NCBI RefSeq assembly: GCF_017744015.1
Contig: NZ_JAGHRA010000010.1
Coordinates: 1 to 64,000, forward strand
Source: Paracoccus sp. R12_2
GTDB lineage: Bacteria > Pseudomonadota > Alphaproteobacteria > Rhodobacterales > Rhodobacteraceae
Reading direction: 5' to 3'
Length of the DNA: 64,000 nucleotides
The notes under the pieces are model-generated. The model saw only the letters and a program-made list of their open reading frames with translations. It had not been told where the DNA came from and ran no database searches. This document shows, in pieces, positions 10,878-19,657 of this stretch. Position 1 is the first letter of the stretch; each line of letters begins with the position of its first letter. The translations under genes were made by a program, and so were the position numbers.

Positions 10878-11525
10878 ATGTTTTCCACCCAGACCTTTTT
10901 TGACAGCTTCGGTCCGCTGTTCTGGGCCGCGCGCTATACGCTGCTGGTATCGGGCCTTGGCATCGCGCTGGGACTGGTGATCGGCGCGCTGGTCTGCGCC
11001 GCGGCGCTGTCGCGGGTGCGAGCGCTGCGCCGGCTCGCCGCATTGTGGGTCAGCTTCCTGCGCGGGGTTCCGCTGCTGGTTCAGCTCCTGCTGATGTATT
11101 ACCTGCTGCCGGTCATCGGCATCAATGTGCCCGCCATCGCCGCCGCGGTCATCACCGTCGGCATCTGCGCCAGCGCCTATATCAGCGAGATCTGGCGCGG
11201 CGCGATCGGCGCGCTGCCCCCTGGCCAGTCAGAGGCCGCCGCCGCGATCGGCATGGCACCGCGCGACATCTGGGCGCGGATCGTGCTGCCGCAGGCGGTG
11301 GTGATGTCGCTGCCCGCGCTGGTCAACGAACTGATCCTGCTGGTCAAGGCCTCGTCGCTGGTCTCGGTCGTCGGCATCCTCGAAGTCACCCGCGCCAGCC
11401 AGGCGCAGGCGGCGACGACGTTCCGCCCGCTCGAGGTCTATCTGGCCGCTGCCTGCATCTATCTGCTGATCAATCTCTGCCTTGCCGGACTGGGCCGCTA
11501 CCTCGAACACAGGATGGCCGTCTGA
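10878..11525 (+). CDS. Amino-acid ABC transporter permease (HisQ/HisM family), first subunit
   Basis: A 215-residue membrane protein with about five hydrophobic segments. The EAA loop, with SEAAAAIGMAPRDIWARIVLPQA near residues 120-145, is where it contacts the ATPase. The N-terminal stretch SFLRGVPLLVQLLLMYYLLP is typical of polar amino-acid permeases. Its stop TGA overlaps the next permease start (TGATG), so the two subunits are coupled and probably form a heterodimer in the inner membrane. Confidence 0.88.
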   Translation: MFSTQTFFDSFGPLFWAARYTLLVSGLGIALGLVIGALVCAAALSRVRALRRLAALWVSFLRGVPLLVQLLLMYYLLPVIGINVPAIAAAVITVGICASAYISEIWRGAIGALPPGQSEAAAAIGMAPRDIWARIVLPQAVVMSLPALVNELILLVKASSLVSVVGILEVTRASQAQAATTFRPLEVYLAAACIYLLINLCLAGLGRYLEHRMAV

Positions 11526-12187
11526 TGGAACTGAGCGTTTTTCAGGACTACGGCCCGATGCTGCTTCGCGGTTTCGGCGTCACCATCTTCTGCTGGCTGG
11601 CGGGCACCGTGCTGGGCATGCTTCTGGGTCTTCTGGTCGCGCTGGCACAGCGTTACGGCCCGCGCCCGCTGCGCTGGCTGCTGCAGGTCTATATCGAGGT
11701 GATCCGCGGCACGCCGTTCCTGGTGCAGTTGTTCGTCCTTTACTATGGCGGCCCGCTGATCGGGCTGCGGCTGGACGCGCTGCCCGCCGGGCTTCTGGGC
11801 CTGACCGTCTATGGCAGTCCCTATTTCGCGGAAATCTTCCGTTCGGGCTTTAACGCGGTACCCATCGGACAGATCGAGGCTGCGCGCGCCATCGGCATGG
11901 CGGAACCGTCGATCGTGCGGCGTATCCTGCTGCCGCTGGGGTTGGTCTCGGCGTTGCCCGCGCTGGTCAATTTCTCGATCATCCTGACCAAGGAAACGGT
12001 TATCCTGTCGATCATCACGGTCCCCGAACTGATGTATCAGGTCCAGCGCATGTCCACCGAAACCTTCCGCTATCTGGAAGCGAATCTGGTGCTGGCGCTG
12101 TTCTTCTGGGGGCTGGTCGAAACGATATCGCGCGCGGGGCGCAGGCTGGAAACCCGCATCACCCGACATCTGATCGAAAGGGTCTGA
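11525..12187 (+). CDS. Amino-acid ABC transporter permease, second subunit
   Basis: A 220-residue inner-membrane permease paralogous to the preceding one. It has IRGTPFLVQLFVLYYGGPLI near residue 60 and an EAA loop QIEAARAIGMAEPSIVRRIL near 115-135. The ATG at 11525 overlaps the previous stop and defines the start; the open frame further upstream lies inside the first permease. Only 1 nt separates its stop from the ATPase gene. Confidence 0.88.
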   Translation: MELSVFQDYGPMLLRGFGVTIFCWLAGTVLGMLLGLLVALAQRYGPRPLRWLLQVYIEVIRGTPFLVQLFVLYYGGPLIGLRLDALPAGLLGLTVYGSPYFAEIFRSGFNAVPIGQIEAARAIGMAEPSIVRRILLPLGLVSALPALVNFSIILTKETVILSIITVPELMYQVQRMSTETFRYLEANLVLALFFWGLVETISRAGRRLETRITRHLIERV

Positions 12188-12188
12188 G

Positions 12189-12962
12189 ATGGTTCAGGCA
12201 TCCGCGGTCGAGATCCGCAATCTCGACAAGTTCTATGGTCCGTTTCAGGCGCTGAAGCAGATCGACCTGACGATCCCGCCCGGCAAGGTGACCTGCCTGA
12301 TCGGTCCGTCCGGGTCGGGCAAGTCGACCTTGCTGCGCTGTATCAATTTCCTCGAGGAATACGACGCGGGCGAGGTCCGGATCGACGGCCAACTGATCGG
12401 CTATGAGGGTCCGGGCAGGAAGATGTCCGCCCGCAAGCTGCGGCAGATGCGGCGCTCGATCGGCATGGTGTTTCAGCAGTTCAACCTGTGGCCGCACATG
12501 ACCGCGTTGGAAAACGTCGCCGAAGGGCTGATCCGGGTGCGCGGTTTGGGCAAGGCAGACGCCGCCACCCGCGCCGCCGAGGCGCTGCGCAAGGTGGGGC
12601 TGGAAGACAAGATGCAGAACCACCCGGCACGCCTGTCGGGCGGACAGCAGCAACGTGTCGCCATCGCCCGCGCCATCGCGATGGAGCCGCGCCTGATGCT
12701 GTTTGACGAACCGACCAGCGCGCTGGACCCCGAACTGGTGGGCGAGGTGCTGCAGGTCATGAAGACGCTTGCGGGCGAGGGCATGACCATGGCTGTCGTC
12801 ACCCACGAGATGGGCTTTGCCGCCCATGTCGCCGACCAGGTCGCCTTCATGGAGGCGGGCGAACTGGTCGCCGTGAACAGCCCGGACGCGATCCTGCACA
12901 ACCCGTCCGATCCGCGCATCTCGGACTTTCTGCGCACCTATCACGAACGCAACGCCTTCTAG
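12189..12962 (+). CDS. Amino-acid ABC transporter ATP-binding protein (HisP/GlnQ type)
   Basis: A 257-residue ATPase with Walker A GPSGSGKST (about residues 37-45), Q-loop MVFQQFNLWPHMT, signature LSGGQQQRVAIARA and Walker B LMLFDEPTSALD. This is the canonical ATPase of polar amino-acid importers and energises the two permeases just upstream. It ends the run that begins at hutI. The 126-nt gap after it holds no obvious T-run terminator. Confidence 0.92.
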   Translation: MVQASAVEIRNLDKFYGPFQALKQIDLTIPPGKVTCLIGPSGSGKSTLLRCINFLEEYDAGEVRIDGQLIGYEGPGRKMSARKLRQMRRSIGMVFQQFNLWPHMTALENVAEGLIRVRGLGKADAATRAAEALRKVGLEDKMQNHPARLSGGQQQRVAIARAIAMEPRLMLFDEPTSALDPELVGEVLQVMKTLAGEGMTMAVVTHEMGFAAHVADQVAFMEAGELVAVNSPDAILHNPSDPRISDFLRTYHERNAF

Positions 12963-13088
12963 GGACGGCGCGGCCAACCGGCTTTTGTCTGCCGCACAAA
13001 GGCCCTAGTCTGGCGTGGAACCGGATGTTCCGGGAACGAGATCGGGCATGATGACAGCACGCCACTTCCCACCGCGCAGGGGGCCGGC

Positions 13089-14375
13089 TTGAAGGCCGAG
13101 CCGACCTCGCTGTGGTCGATCAGCGCGGGCGAACGCATCCCTGCCGCGCCGCTGGATCGGGATGTCACCGTGGATCTGGCCATCGTCGGCGCGGGTTTCA
13201 CCGGCTGCTCGGCCGCGCTGGAGGCGGCGCGCCGGGGGGCATCCGTGGCCGTGTTCGAGGCGTCTCGGGTGGCGTTCGGCGGGTCGGGCCGCAATGTCGG
13301 GCTGGTCAATGCCGGGCTGTGGCTGCCGCCGGACCAGATCATTTCGCAGATGGGCGAGGCCGACGGGACGCGCCTGATCGACCGGCTGGGTCAGGCGCCA
13401 CGGCTGGTCTTCGACCTGATCGAACGCGAATCCATCGCCTGCGAGGCCACGCGCAGCGGCACGCTGCATCTGGCGCATTCGGCATCCGGGCTTGCCGATC
13501 TGCGGGACCGCTTTGCGCAGGGCAACCGGATCGGGGCGCCGCTGCGGCTGCTGGACGCGCAGGACACGGCCCGCCGTGTCGGCTCCGGGGCGTTCCATGG
13601 CGCGCTGCTGGACCCGCGCGCGGGGACGGTGCAACCGCTGGCCTATTGCGCGGGGCTTGCCCGTGCGGCGCAAGGGGCCGGGGCGCGGCTTCACGAAGGC
13701 AGCGCGGTCAGCGATATCGCCCGGCAGGGTGACGGCTGGCACCTGACCGTCAACGGGCGCACCGTGCGCGCGCGCGCCGTGCTGGTAGCCACCAATGCCT
13801 ACCAGTCCGGTCTTGCGCGGCCCAGAACATCGTTCTCGACCGTGAACTACAGCCAGTTCGCCACCGCACCGCTGCCCGATGATCTGCGCGCCCGGATCCT
13901 GCCGGGCGGCGAGGGATGCTGGGACACCGGGCTGGTGATGACCTCGATCCGCACGGACAGGGCCGGTCGCCTGATCCTGGGCGGCATGGGCGATGTGGCG
14001 GGGCCGGGCGGCCGCGCGCATGCCGCATGGGCAAGGCGCAAGCTGCGCGTTCTGTTCCCGGAACTGGACGGCATCGCGTTCGAATACCAATGGTCGGGCC
14101 GCATCGCGATGACCTCGGACCATGTGCCCAAGGTGCTGCGCTTCGGACCGCGCGGACTGGCGATCTTCGGCTATTCCGGGCGCGGCATCGCGCCGGGCAC
14201 CGCGTTCGGCACTGCCGCCGCGGCAGCCCTGCTGGACGACCGCCCCGAGGCGATGCCGCTGCCGGTCGTGTCAGGCCACACGGAACGCTTTACCACATTG
14301 CGCGGCGCCGTGTTCGAGGCCGGCGCGACCCTGATCCATGCGCTTCCCCCGTCACGTTTCCAAGGCAGATCCTGA
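13089..14375 (+). CDS. FAD-dependent oxidoreductase, probable L-pipecolate oxidase (AmaA-like)
   Basis: A 428-residue DAO-fold flavoprotein. The FAD-binding motif is VDLAIVGAGFTGCSAALEAA (residues about 28-48), followed by GGSGRNVGLVNAGLW and LRAGT-like DPRAGTVQPLAY. These blocks and the length resemble Pseudomonas AmaA, which oxidises L-pipecolate during lysine breakdown; the match is from memory. The next gene, coupled by TGATG, is a 2-oxoadipate decarboxylase of the same route, which supports the call. I use TTG 13089 after an AGGGGG stretch. No in-frame ATG is nearby, so the exact start is uncertain. An oxidase for another secondary amine remains possible. Confidence 0.7.
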   Translation: MKAEPTSLWSISAGERIPAAPLDRDVTVDLAIVGAGFTGCSAALEAARRGASVAVFEASRVAFGGSGRNVGLVNAGLWLPPDQIISQMGEADGTRLIDRLGQAPRLVFDLIERESIACEATRSGTLHLAHSASGLADLRDRFAQGNRIGAPLRLLDAQDTARRVGSGAFHGALLDPRAGTVQPLAYCAGLARAAQGAGARLHEGSAVSDIARQGDGWHLTVNGRTVRARAVLVATNAYQSGLARPRTSFSTVNYSQFATAPLPDDLRARILPGGEGCWDTGLVMTSIRTDRAGRLILGGMGDVAGPGGRAHAAWARRKLRVLFPELDGIAFEYQWSGRIAMTSDHVPKVLRFGPRGLAIFGYSGRGIAPGTAFGTAAAAALLDDRPEAMPLPVVSGHTERFTTLRGAVFEAGATLIHALPPSRFQGRS

Positions 14376-15760
14376 TGACCGACCATTTGCACGGCGACGA
14401 AATCCGCACGCTGTTCTCGTCGGCGATGTCCGACATGTATCGCACCGAGGTTCCGCAATACGGCACGCTGATCGATCTGGTGGCCAGGGTGAATGACGAT
14501 GTGCTGCGCGCCGATCCGGCGCTGCGGGCGCGGATGCAGGACGCCGATGAACTGGACCGCCTGACGGTCGAGCGTCACGGCGCGATCCGTCTGGGCACGG
14601 CCGGGGAACTGTCCGCCATCCGGCGCATGTTCGCGGTGATGGGCATGTTCCCCGTCGGTTACTACGATCTGTCGGTCGCGGGACTCCCGGTGCATTCGAC
14701 CGCGTTCCGGCCGATCGACCCCACTGCCCTGTCGCGCAACCCGTTTCGGGTCTTCACCTCGCTGGTCCGGCTGGAGTTGCTGCCGGACCGTGATCTGGCC
14801 GATGCGGCGGCGCAGATCCTGTCGCGTCGCCAGATCGTCACGGACGGCGCGATGCGGATGATCCGCAAGGCCGAAACCGACGGCGGCCTGACCCGTGACG
14901 AGGCCGCGATCTTCGTGGCCGAGGCGCTGCAGACATTTCGCTGGCATGCGCGTGCGACAGTCGATGCGCAGACCTATGCCCGCCTGCATGACGCGCATCG
15001 CCTGATCGCGGATGTGGTGTGTTTTCGTGGCCCGCATATCAATCACCTGACCCCGCGCACGCTGGATATCGACGCGGTGCAGGCGGCAATGCCCGCGCAC
15101 GGCATCGCGGCGAAGGCCGTGATCGAGGGGCCGCCGCGCCGCGACTGCCCGATCCTGCTGCGCCAGACCGCCTTCAAGGCGCTTGAGGAACGGGTGATCT
15201 TCGATGGTGTCCCCGGCTCGCACACCGCACGCTTCGGCGAGATCGAGCAGCGCGGTGCTGCCCTGACCCCCGCCGGACGCGATCTTTATGATCGCTGCCT
15301 TGCGCGGACGCGGGCGGATGTGTCCGTCGCTGCGGATGGTCGGAACGCAGCCGACTATGTCGCGGCACTGAACGCCCGTTTCGCGGATTTCCCCGACGAT
15401 CCGGACGCGCTGCGTCGCGCCGGGCTGGCACGGTTCCGCTATCGCGCGACATGCGGCGCGGTTGCGCCCGCGGACAACGTCGATCAGTTGATCGCGTCAG
15501 GGCATCTGGCCGTCGATCCGCTGACCTACGAGGATTTCCTGCCCGTATCCGCCGCCGGGATCTTTCAGGCGAATCTGGGATCGGACGGTCAGTCGAACTA
15601 TGACGCGACCGCCAACCGCGATGCGTTCGAACAGGCGCTTGGCGCGACGGTCACGGACCCGGACGACCTGTATGAACGGACCGAACGCGCCAGCCTGACC
15701 GATGCGCTGACCCAGCTTGCGCAGGTGCATCTTCTGCCGGGCGCACCGGGACGCGACTGA
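14375..15760 (+). CDS. hglS: 2-oxoadipate dioxygenase/decarboxylase (HglS/YdcJ, DUF1338 family)
   Basis: A 461-residue protein of the DUF1338/VOC-like family, whose Pseudomonas member HglS turns 2-oxoadipate into D-2-hydroxyglutarate with O2 and Fe(II). Recognisable parts are YYDLSVAGLPVHSTAFRP (a metal-ligand histidine near residue 110), RGPHINHLTPRTLDID near 220 and VSAAGIFQANLG near the end. The start overlaps the stop of the oxidase gene. Together they suggest a lysine to 2-aminoadipate to 2-hydroxyglutarate route, with other steps encoded elsewhere. Confidence 0.82.
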   Translation: MTDHLHGDEIRTLFSSAMSDMYRTEVPQYGTLIDLVARVNDDVLRADPALRARMQDADELDRLTVERHGAIRLGTAGELSAIRRMFAVMGMFPVGYYDLSVAGLPVHSTAFRPIDPTALSRNPFRVFTSLVRLELLPDRDLADAAAQILSRRQIVTDGAMRMIRKAETDGGLTRDEAAIFVAEALQTFRWHARATVDAQTYARLHDAHRLIADVVCFRGPHINHLTPRTLDIDAVQAAMPAHGIAAKAVIEGPPRRDCPILLRQTAFKALEERVIFDGVPGSHTARFGEIEQRGAALTPAGRDLYDRCLARTRADVSVAADGRNAADYVAALNARFADFPDDPDALRRAGLARFRYRATCGAVAPADNVDQLIASGHLAVDPLTYEDFLPVSAAGIFQANLGSDGQSNYDATANRDAFEQALGATVTDPDDLYERTERASLTDALTQLAQVHLLPGAPGRD

Positions 15761-15767
15761 TCCGCGG

Positions 15768-16343
15768 CTAGAAGGCGCCCTCGGCGGCGCCGTCCATGAC
15801 CGCCAGCATCGCCGCCCGCACCCCTTCGGCCTCTCCGCGCAGCTCGTCGGGCAGGGGCCTGCCGCCATACAGCATCAGGTCCATGTTCATCGTGATCAGC
15901 CATAATTGCCCGTCGCCATCCTCGACCAGGCTGATCCGGCAGGGCAGATAGGCCGCGAAGGCGGGCGAATATTCGACCATCCGCGCCGCCGTCAGCGGGT
16001 TGCAGAACAGATAGACCTGCAGGCTGCGCCAGTCCTTGCCCTGCATCGCGGCGACCTGTTCCCCCAGCGGCAGCTGGCCGACATCGCGCAGGTTCCGGTC
16101 CGCCGCCAGCGACCGGATCGACTGGTCCACCTCGGCAAAGCTCAACCCTGATGCGACCAGGCGCTTCCAGACCGTCGCCTCGGCCGGGTCGCCGGTCCTG
16201 GCCAGAATGCGCGCCATGTCCCAATAGACCGCGCCCGCGCGATCAGAGAAACCGCGAAACATCGTGAAGACCAGCACCGCGGCGACCAGCGCGGCCGCCG
16301 TCGCAACATATCCGATCGCGGCGAAGAATGTCCTGAAAGGCAA
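15768..16343 (-). CDS. DUF302-domain membrane-anchored protein
   Basis: A 191-residue protein. One hydrophobic segment near the N-terminus (about residues 9-30) should anchor it in the membrane. The C-terminal half has the DUF302 pattern VYLFCNPLTAARMVEY followed by LPCRISLVEDGDGQLWL. The start is TTG 16343: AGGAGG sits 6 nt upstream on the minus strand, while the frame upstream of it is antisense to modA and modE. Function is unknown. It converges on hglS and is divergent from the ModE-like gene, with a 123-nt gap between their starts. Confidence 0.75.
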   Translation of the reverse strand: MPFRTFFAAIGYVATAAALVAAVLVFTMFRGFSDRAGAVYWDMARILARTGDPAEATVWKRLVASGLSFAEVDQSIRSLAADRNLRDVGQLPLGEQVAAMQGKDWRSLQVYLFCNPLTAARMVEYSPAFAAYLPCRISLVEDGDGQLWLITMNMDLMLYGGRPLPDELRGEAEGVRAAMLAVMDGAAEGAF

Positions 16344-16466
16344 TCGCGCCTCCTGTTCCAGCTTCGTGCAAAGACATTCCACGCCGGTCCCGCGCCCGCA
16401 AGCCCGCCATGCCACCGGGCGTGATATCGGTTGCATCGCGGATCGCGGCCTTGGCATAGATCGGAC

Positions 16467-16850
16467 ATGACCCAGCCGCAGCCCGACCCGACGGAAGATC
16501 CCCGCCTCAGGTTCCGAATCCTGTTCGGCCCCGACTGTTATCTGGGGCCGGGCAAGGCCGATCTGCTGGAACGCATCCGCGAGACCGGCTCGATCTCTGC
16601 CGCCGGACGGTCGATGTCGATGAGCTACAAGCGCGCCTGGCTGCTGGTCGAGGAAATGAACCGGATGTTTCGCGACCCGCTGGTCGATTCGACACGCGGT
16701 GGCAGCAAGGGCGGGGGTGCGCGGCTGACTGCTGCGGGCGAGGCGGTTCTGGATCATTACCGTGAACTGCACCGGATCATGACCGATGCAGGGTCGAACC
16801 GGATCGCCGCCTTGCAGGCGATGCTGGTCGATATGTCTGACAGGAAATAA
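16467..16850 (+). CDS. Short ModE-type molybdate regulator (HTH domain only)
   Basis: A 127-residue LysR-type winged-helix protein with GPGKADLLERIRETGSISAA and SMSYKRAWLLVEEMN, the hallmark of the ModE DNA-binding domain. The C-terminal molybdate-binding TOBE domains of full ModE (about 260 residues) are missing, so it cannot sense molybdate in the classic way. It is directly upstream of modABC with a palindrome in between. It could repress constitutively, use another sensor, or act with a second ModE elsewhere. The ATG is at 16467. Confidence 0.8.
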   Translation: MTQPQPDPTEDPRLRFRILFGPDCYLGPGKADLLERIRETGSISAAGRSMSMSYKRAWLLVEEMNRMFRDPLVDSTRGGSKGGGARLTAAGEAVLDHYRELHRIMTDAGSNRIAALQAMLVDMSDRK

Positions 16851-16876
16851 GGCTTGCCCGCGCATGATCCCGCTGC

Positions 16877-16898
16877 GATATGTTCGTGAAAACATATC
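16877..16898 (+). promoter_or_regulatory. Perfect 8-bp inverted repeat, candidate Mo-box
   Basis: GATATGTT (16877-16884), spacer CGTGAA, AACATATC (16891-16898), preceded by CG. The layout of two AT-rich TAT-containing arms around a 6-nt spacer resembles ModE operators (Mo-boxes) in alphaproteobacteria. It lies between the modE-like stop and the modA Shine-Dalgarno sequence (16901-16906), where a bound repressor would block modABC. Confidence 0.6.
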
Positions 16899-16914
16899 TG
16901 AGGAGGAAATTCCC

Positions 16915-17703
16915 TTGCCGCATATCGCGCAGGAAAGTTTGTCGGCGGCGCTGGCCGTCACCGGCGCGATCTGCGCCGGTTTGCTGTCGTCCAGCGCGGC
17001 GGCGGAACAGATCACTGTCTTCGCCGCTGCCAGCATGACCAATGCCATGGCGCGGATCGAACAGGATTTCGAAGCCGGGACCGGGCATGATCTGGTCGTG
17101 TCGCTGGCCGGGACGTCGGTGCTGGCCCGCCAGATCCAGCAGGGCGCGCCCGCGGATATCTTCATCTCGGCCAATGCGGACTGGATGGATGCGCTGGAAC
17201 AGGACGGACTGATCGAACCCGGCACGCGGTTCGATCTGCTGGCAAACGCGCTGGTGCTGGTCGCGCATGGCAAGGACGCCAAGCCGGTCGCGATCGGCCC
17301 CGACACGGATCTTGCCGGTCTTGTGGGCGATGGCAGGCTGGCCATGGCGCTGGTCGATGCGGTGCCTGCGGGGATCTATGGCAAGGCGTCGCTTGAAAGC
17401 CTGGGTCTGTGGGACAGCGTCGCGCCCGCCGTGGCTCAGGCCGACAATGTGCGGGCCGCGCTGCGCCTTGTGGCGACCGGCGAGGCGAGGCTTGGCATCG
17501 TCTATGCCACCGATGCGGTGGCCGAAAAGGACGTGTCCGTGATCGGCAGCTTTCCCGCCGACAGCCACCCGCCCATCGTCTATCCGGCGGCCGACATCGC
17601 CGGGCGCGACCTGCCGGCCGAGACCGAATTCCTTGACTATCTGCGTGGACCACAGGCGCGCGAGGCTTTCGAGCAGCAGGGTTTCGTGGTCATGGCGCGG
17701 TAA
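16915..17703 (+). CDS. modA: Molybdate ABC transporter, periplasmic binding protein
   Basis: A 262-residue protein that captures molybdate in the periplasm. A signal peptide spans about residues 1-33 and ends near SSSAAA. The mature part begins QITVFAAASMTNAMARI, the ModA signature with the oxyanion-binding serine. VSLAGTSVLARQIQQGAPAD continues the pattern. The start is TTG 16915 with AGGAGG 8 nt upstream; earlier in-frame codons overlap the modE-like gene. First gene of modABC. Molybdate is needed for the cofactor of enzymes such as nitrate reductase. Confidence 0.92.
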   Translation: MPHIAQESLSAALAVTGAICAGLLSSSAAAEQITVFAAASMTNAMARIEQDFEAGTGHDLVVSLAGTSVLARQIQQGAPADIFISANADWMDALEQDGLIEPGTRFDLLANALVLVAHGKDAKPVAIGPDTDLAGLVGDGRLAMALVDAVPAGIYGKASLESLGLWDSVAPAVAQADNVRAALRLVATGEARLGIVYATDAVAEKDVSVIGSFPADSHPPIVYPAADIAGRDLPAETEFLDYLRGPQAREAFEQQGFVVMAR

Positions 17704-17708
17704 CCGGC

Positions 17709-18401
17709 ATGGGCTTTCTGGCACCCGAGGAATGGCAGGCCGTCGCGCTGTCGCTGCGCGTGTCGCTGCTGGCGACGGCGGTCAGCCTGCCCTTGGGTAT
17801 CCTTGTCGCCCACGCGCTGGCGCGCTGGCGCTTTCCGGGCAAGCAGATCCTCAACGGGGCGGTGCATCTGCCGCTGATCCTGCCACCGGTCGTCACCGGC
17901 TATCTGCTGCTGCTGACGATGGGGACGCAGGGGCCGGTCGGCGGGTTTCTGGCGGAACTAGGCATCGTCGTGGCGTTTCGCTGGACCGGCGCGGCGCTGG
18001 CCGCCGGCATCATGGCCTTTCCGCTGATGGTCCGGGCGATCCGGCTGTCGATCGAGGCGACCGATCCGGGGTTGGAACAGGCGGCCTCGACGCTGGGTGC
18101 CTCGCCGCTGTGGGTCTTCGTCACTGTGACCCTGCCGATGGCACTGCCGGGGATCATCGCGGGCGCAATCCTGGCCTTTGCCAAGGCGATGGGCGAATTC
18201 GGCGCGACGATCACCTTCGTGTCGAACATTCCCGGCCAGACCCGCACCATCCCGTCGGCGATCTATGCCTTCCTGCAGGTGCCCGGGGGCGAGGATTCGG
18301 CGATGAAGCTGGTCGCGGTCTCGGTCGTGGTGGCGATGGGCGCATTGCTGGCCTCTGAAATCCTGGCCCGCCGGGTCGCGGCGCGGGTGGGGGGGCGGTG
18401 A
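17709..18401 (+). CDS. modB: Molybdate ABC transporter permease
   Basis: A 230-residue inner-membrane permease with about five hydrophobic segments. The EAA-type loop EQAASTLGASPLWVFVTVTL lies near residues 120-140, and AKAMGEFGATITFVSNIPGQ near 160-180 is strongly ModB/CysT-like. It starts 5 nt after modA and its stop overlaps modC. Confidence 0.93.
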   Translation: MGFLAPEEWQAVALSLRVSLLATAVSLPLGILVAHALARWRFPGKQILNGAVHLPLILPPVVTGYLLLLTMGTQGPVGGFLAELGIVVAFRWTGAALAAGIMAFPLMVRAIRLSIEATDPGLEQAASTLGASPLWVFVTVTLPMALPGIIAGAILAFAKAMGEFGATITFVSNIPGQTRTIPSAIYAFLQVPGGEDSAMKLVAVSVVVAMGALLASEILARRVAARVGGR

Positions 18402-19477
18402 TGCTGTCCGTCGCCGTCCGCCATCGCCTGGGCGACTTTGCGCTGGATGCGGAACTCACCGCGCCGCCGGGCATCACGGTGCTGTTCGGCCGGTCAGGAT
18501 CGGGCAAGACCACGCTGATCAACGCGGTTGCCGGATTGCTGATGCCCGATTCCGGCCGGATCGCGGCGGGCGACTGGGTGATGCTGGATACCGCGCAGGG
18601 CATCCGGCTGCGGCCTCATCGCCGCCGCCTCGGCTATATCTTTCAGGAAGATCGGCTGTTCCCGCATCTGACCGTGCGCCAGAACCTGGCCTATGGCGCG
18701 TGGTTCGCGCCGCGGGACGCCACGCGCGAGGATACCGGGCGGATCGTCGATCTTCTGGGTATCGGACATCTGCTGGATCGCCGCCCCGGCCGCCTGTCGG
18801 GGGGCGAGAAACAGCGCGTGGCGATCGGGCGGGCGCTGCTGTCGGCGCCGCGGCTGATCCTTGCGGACGAACCTCTGGCGGCGCTGGACGCGGCCCGCAA
18901 GGCCGAGATCCTGCCCTATTTCGAACGGCTGCGGGACGAAGTGAACATCCCCATCCTCTATGTCAGCCATGCCGCGTCCGAGGTCGCGCGTCTGGCCACG
19001 ACGGTCGTCGCGCTGGATGCGGGGCGCGTGGTCGCACAAGGATCGGCGGCCCAGGTGCTGGGCGACCCGGCGATCCTGCCCGCCGGGATCCGTCAGGCCG
19101 GCGCGGTTCTGTCCGCAACCGTCGCGGCCCATCACCCCGACGGGCTGACGCAGCTGGATGCGGGCGGTGTCGCGCTGTTCCTGCCCGCGCTGGCACGCGA
19201 TATCGGCAGGCCCATCCGGGTGCGCATCGCGGCACATGACGTGATGCTGGCGGTGTCGCGACCCGACGGCATCTCGGCGCTGAACATCGTGCCGGGAACA
19301 GTTCAGCGCATCCATCGCGGCGAAGGACCAGGGGCGATGGTCGTGCTGGATACGGCGGCCGGACGGCTGCTGGCGCGGGTCACGCAGCGTTCCGTCGATG
19401 CGATGCAGCTTGTGGTCGGGCGAAACTGCCATGCGATCATCAAGTCTGTCGCCGTCGCACCCGAGGATGCCGGCTGA
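18401..19477 (+). CDS. modC: Molybdate ABC transporter ATP-binding protein
   Basis: A 358-residue ATPase. Walker A is GRSGSGKTT (about residues 30-38), the signature is LSGGEKQRVAIGRALL and Walker B is LILADEPLAALD. The C-terminal third (after about residue 290) is a TOBE-like molybdate/oligonucleotide-binding domain (LNIVPGTVQRIHRG...). The start is ATG 18401, overlapping the modB stop, with GTG 18398 as an alternative in the same frame. It completes modABC. Confidence 0.93.
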   Translation: MLSVAVRHRLGDFALDAELTAPPGITVLFGRSGSGKTTLINAVAGLLMPDSGRIAAGDWVMLDTAQGIRLRPHRRRLGYIFQEDRLFPHLTVRQNLAYGAWFAPRDATREDTGRIVDLLGIGHLLDRRPGRLSGGEKQRVAIGRALLSAPRLILADEPLAALDAARKAEILPYFERLRDEVNIPILYVSHAASEVARLATTVVALDAGRVVAQGSAAQVLGDPAILPAGIRQAGAVLSATVAAHHPDGLTQLDAGGVALFLPALARDIGRPIRVRIAAHDVMLAVSRPDGISALNIVPGTVQRIHRGEGPGAMVVLDTAAGRLLARVTQRSVDAMQLVVGRNCHAIIKSVAVAPEDAG

Positions 19478-19519
19478 TCCGATGTCCGGCACCGGATGCG
19501 CGGGACGGACAGACCTGTC

Positions 19520-19553
19520 CGATCGGCGGAACATGGCCGGAATCTGCCGATCG
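19520..19553 (+). terminator. Hairpin downstream of modC
   Basis: CGATCGGC (19520-19527) and GCCGATCG (19546-19553) form a perfect 8-bp inverted repeat with an 18-nt loop, 42 nt after the modC stop. No T-run follows. It may mark the mod operon 3' end. The rest of the 180-nt gap (19478-19657) holds nothing I recognise. Confidence 0.4.
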
Positions 19554-19657
19554 CGCATTCAGCGTGCGCGCCGCATGAGTTATAACGCCGACGCAAGGCT
19601 TGCCGACCATGCAGGCGGCAGGCAGGGATGCAATCGCGAAAGGTCCGATCAGTCCGC

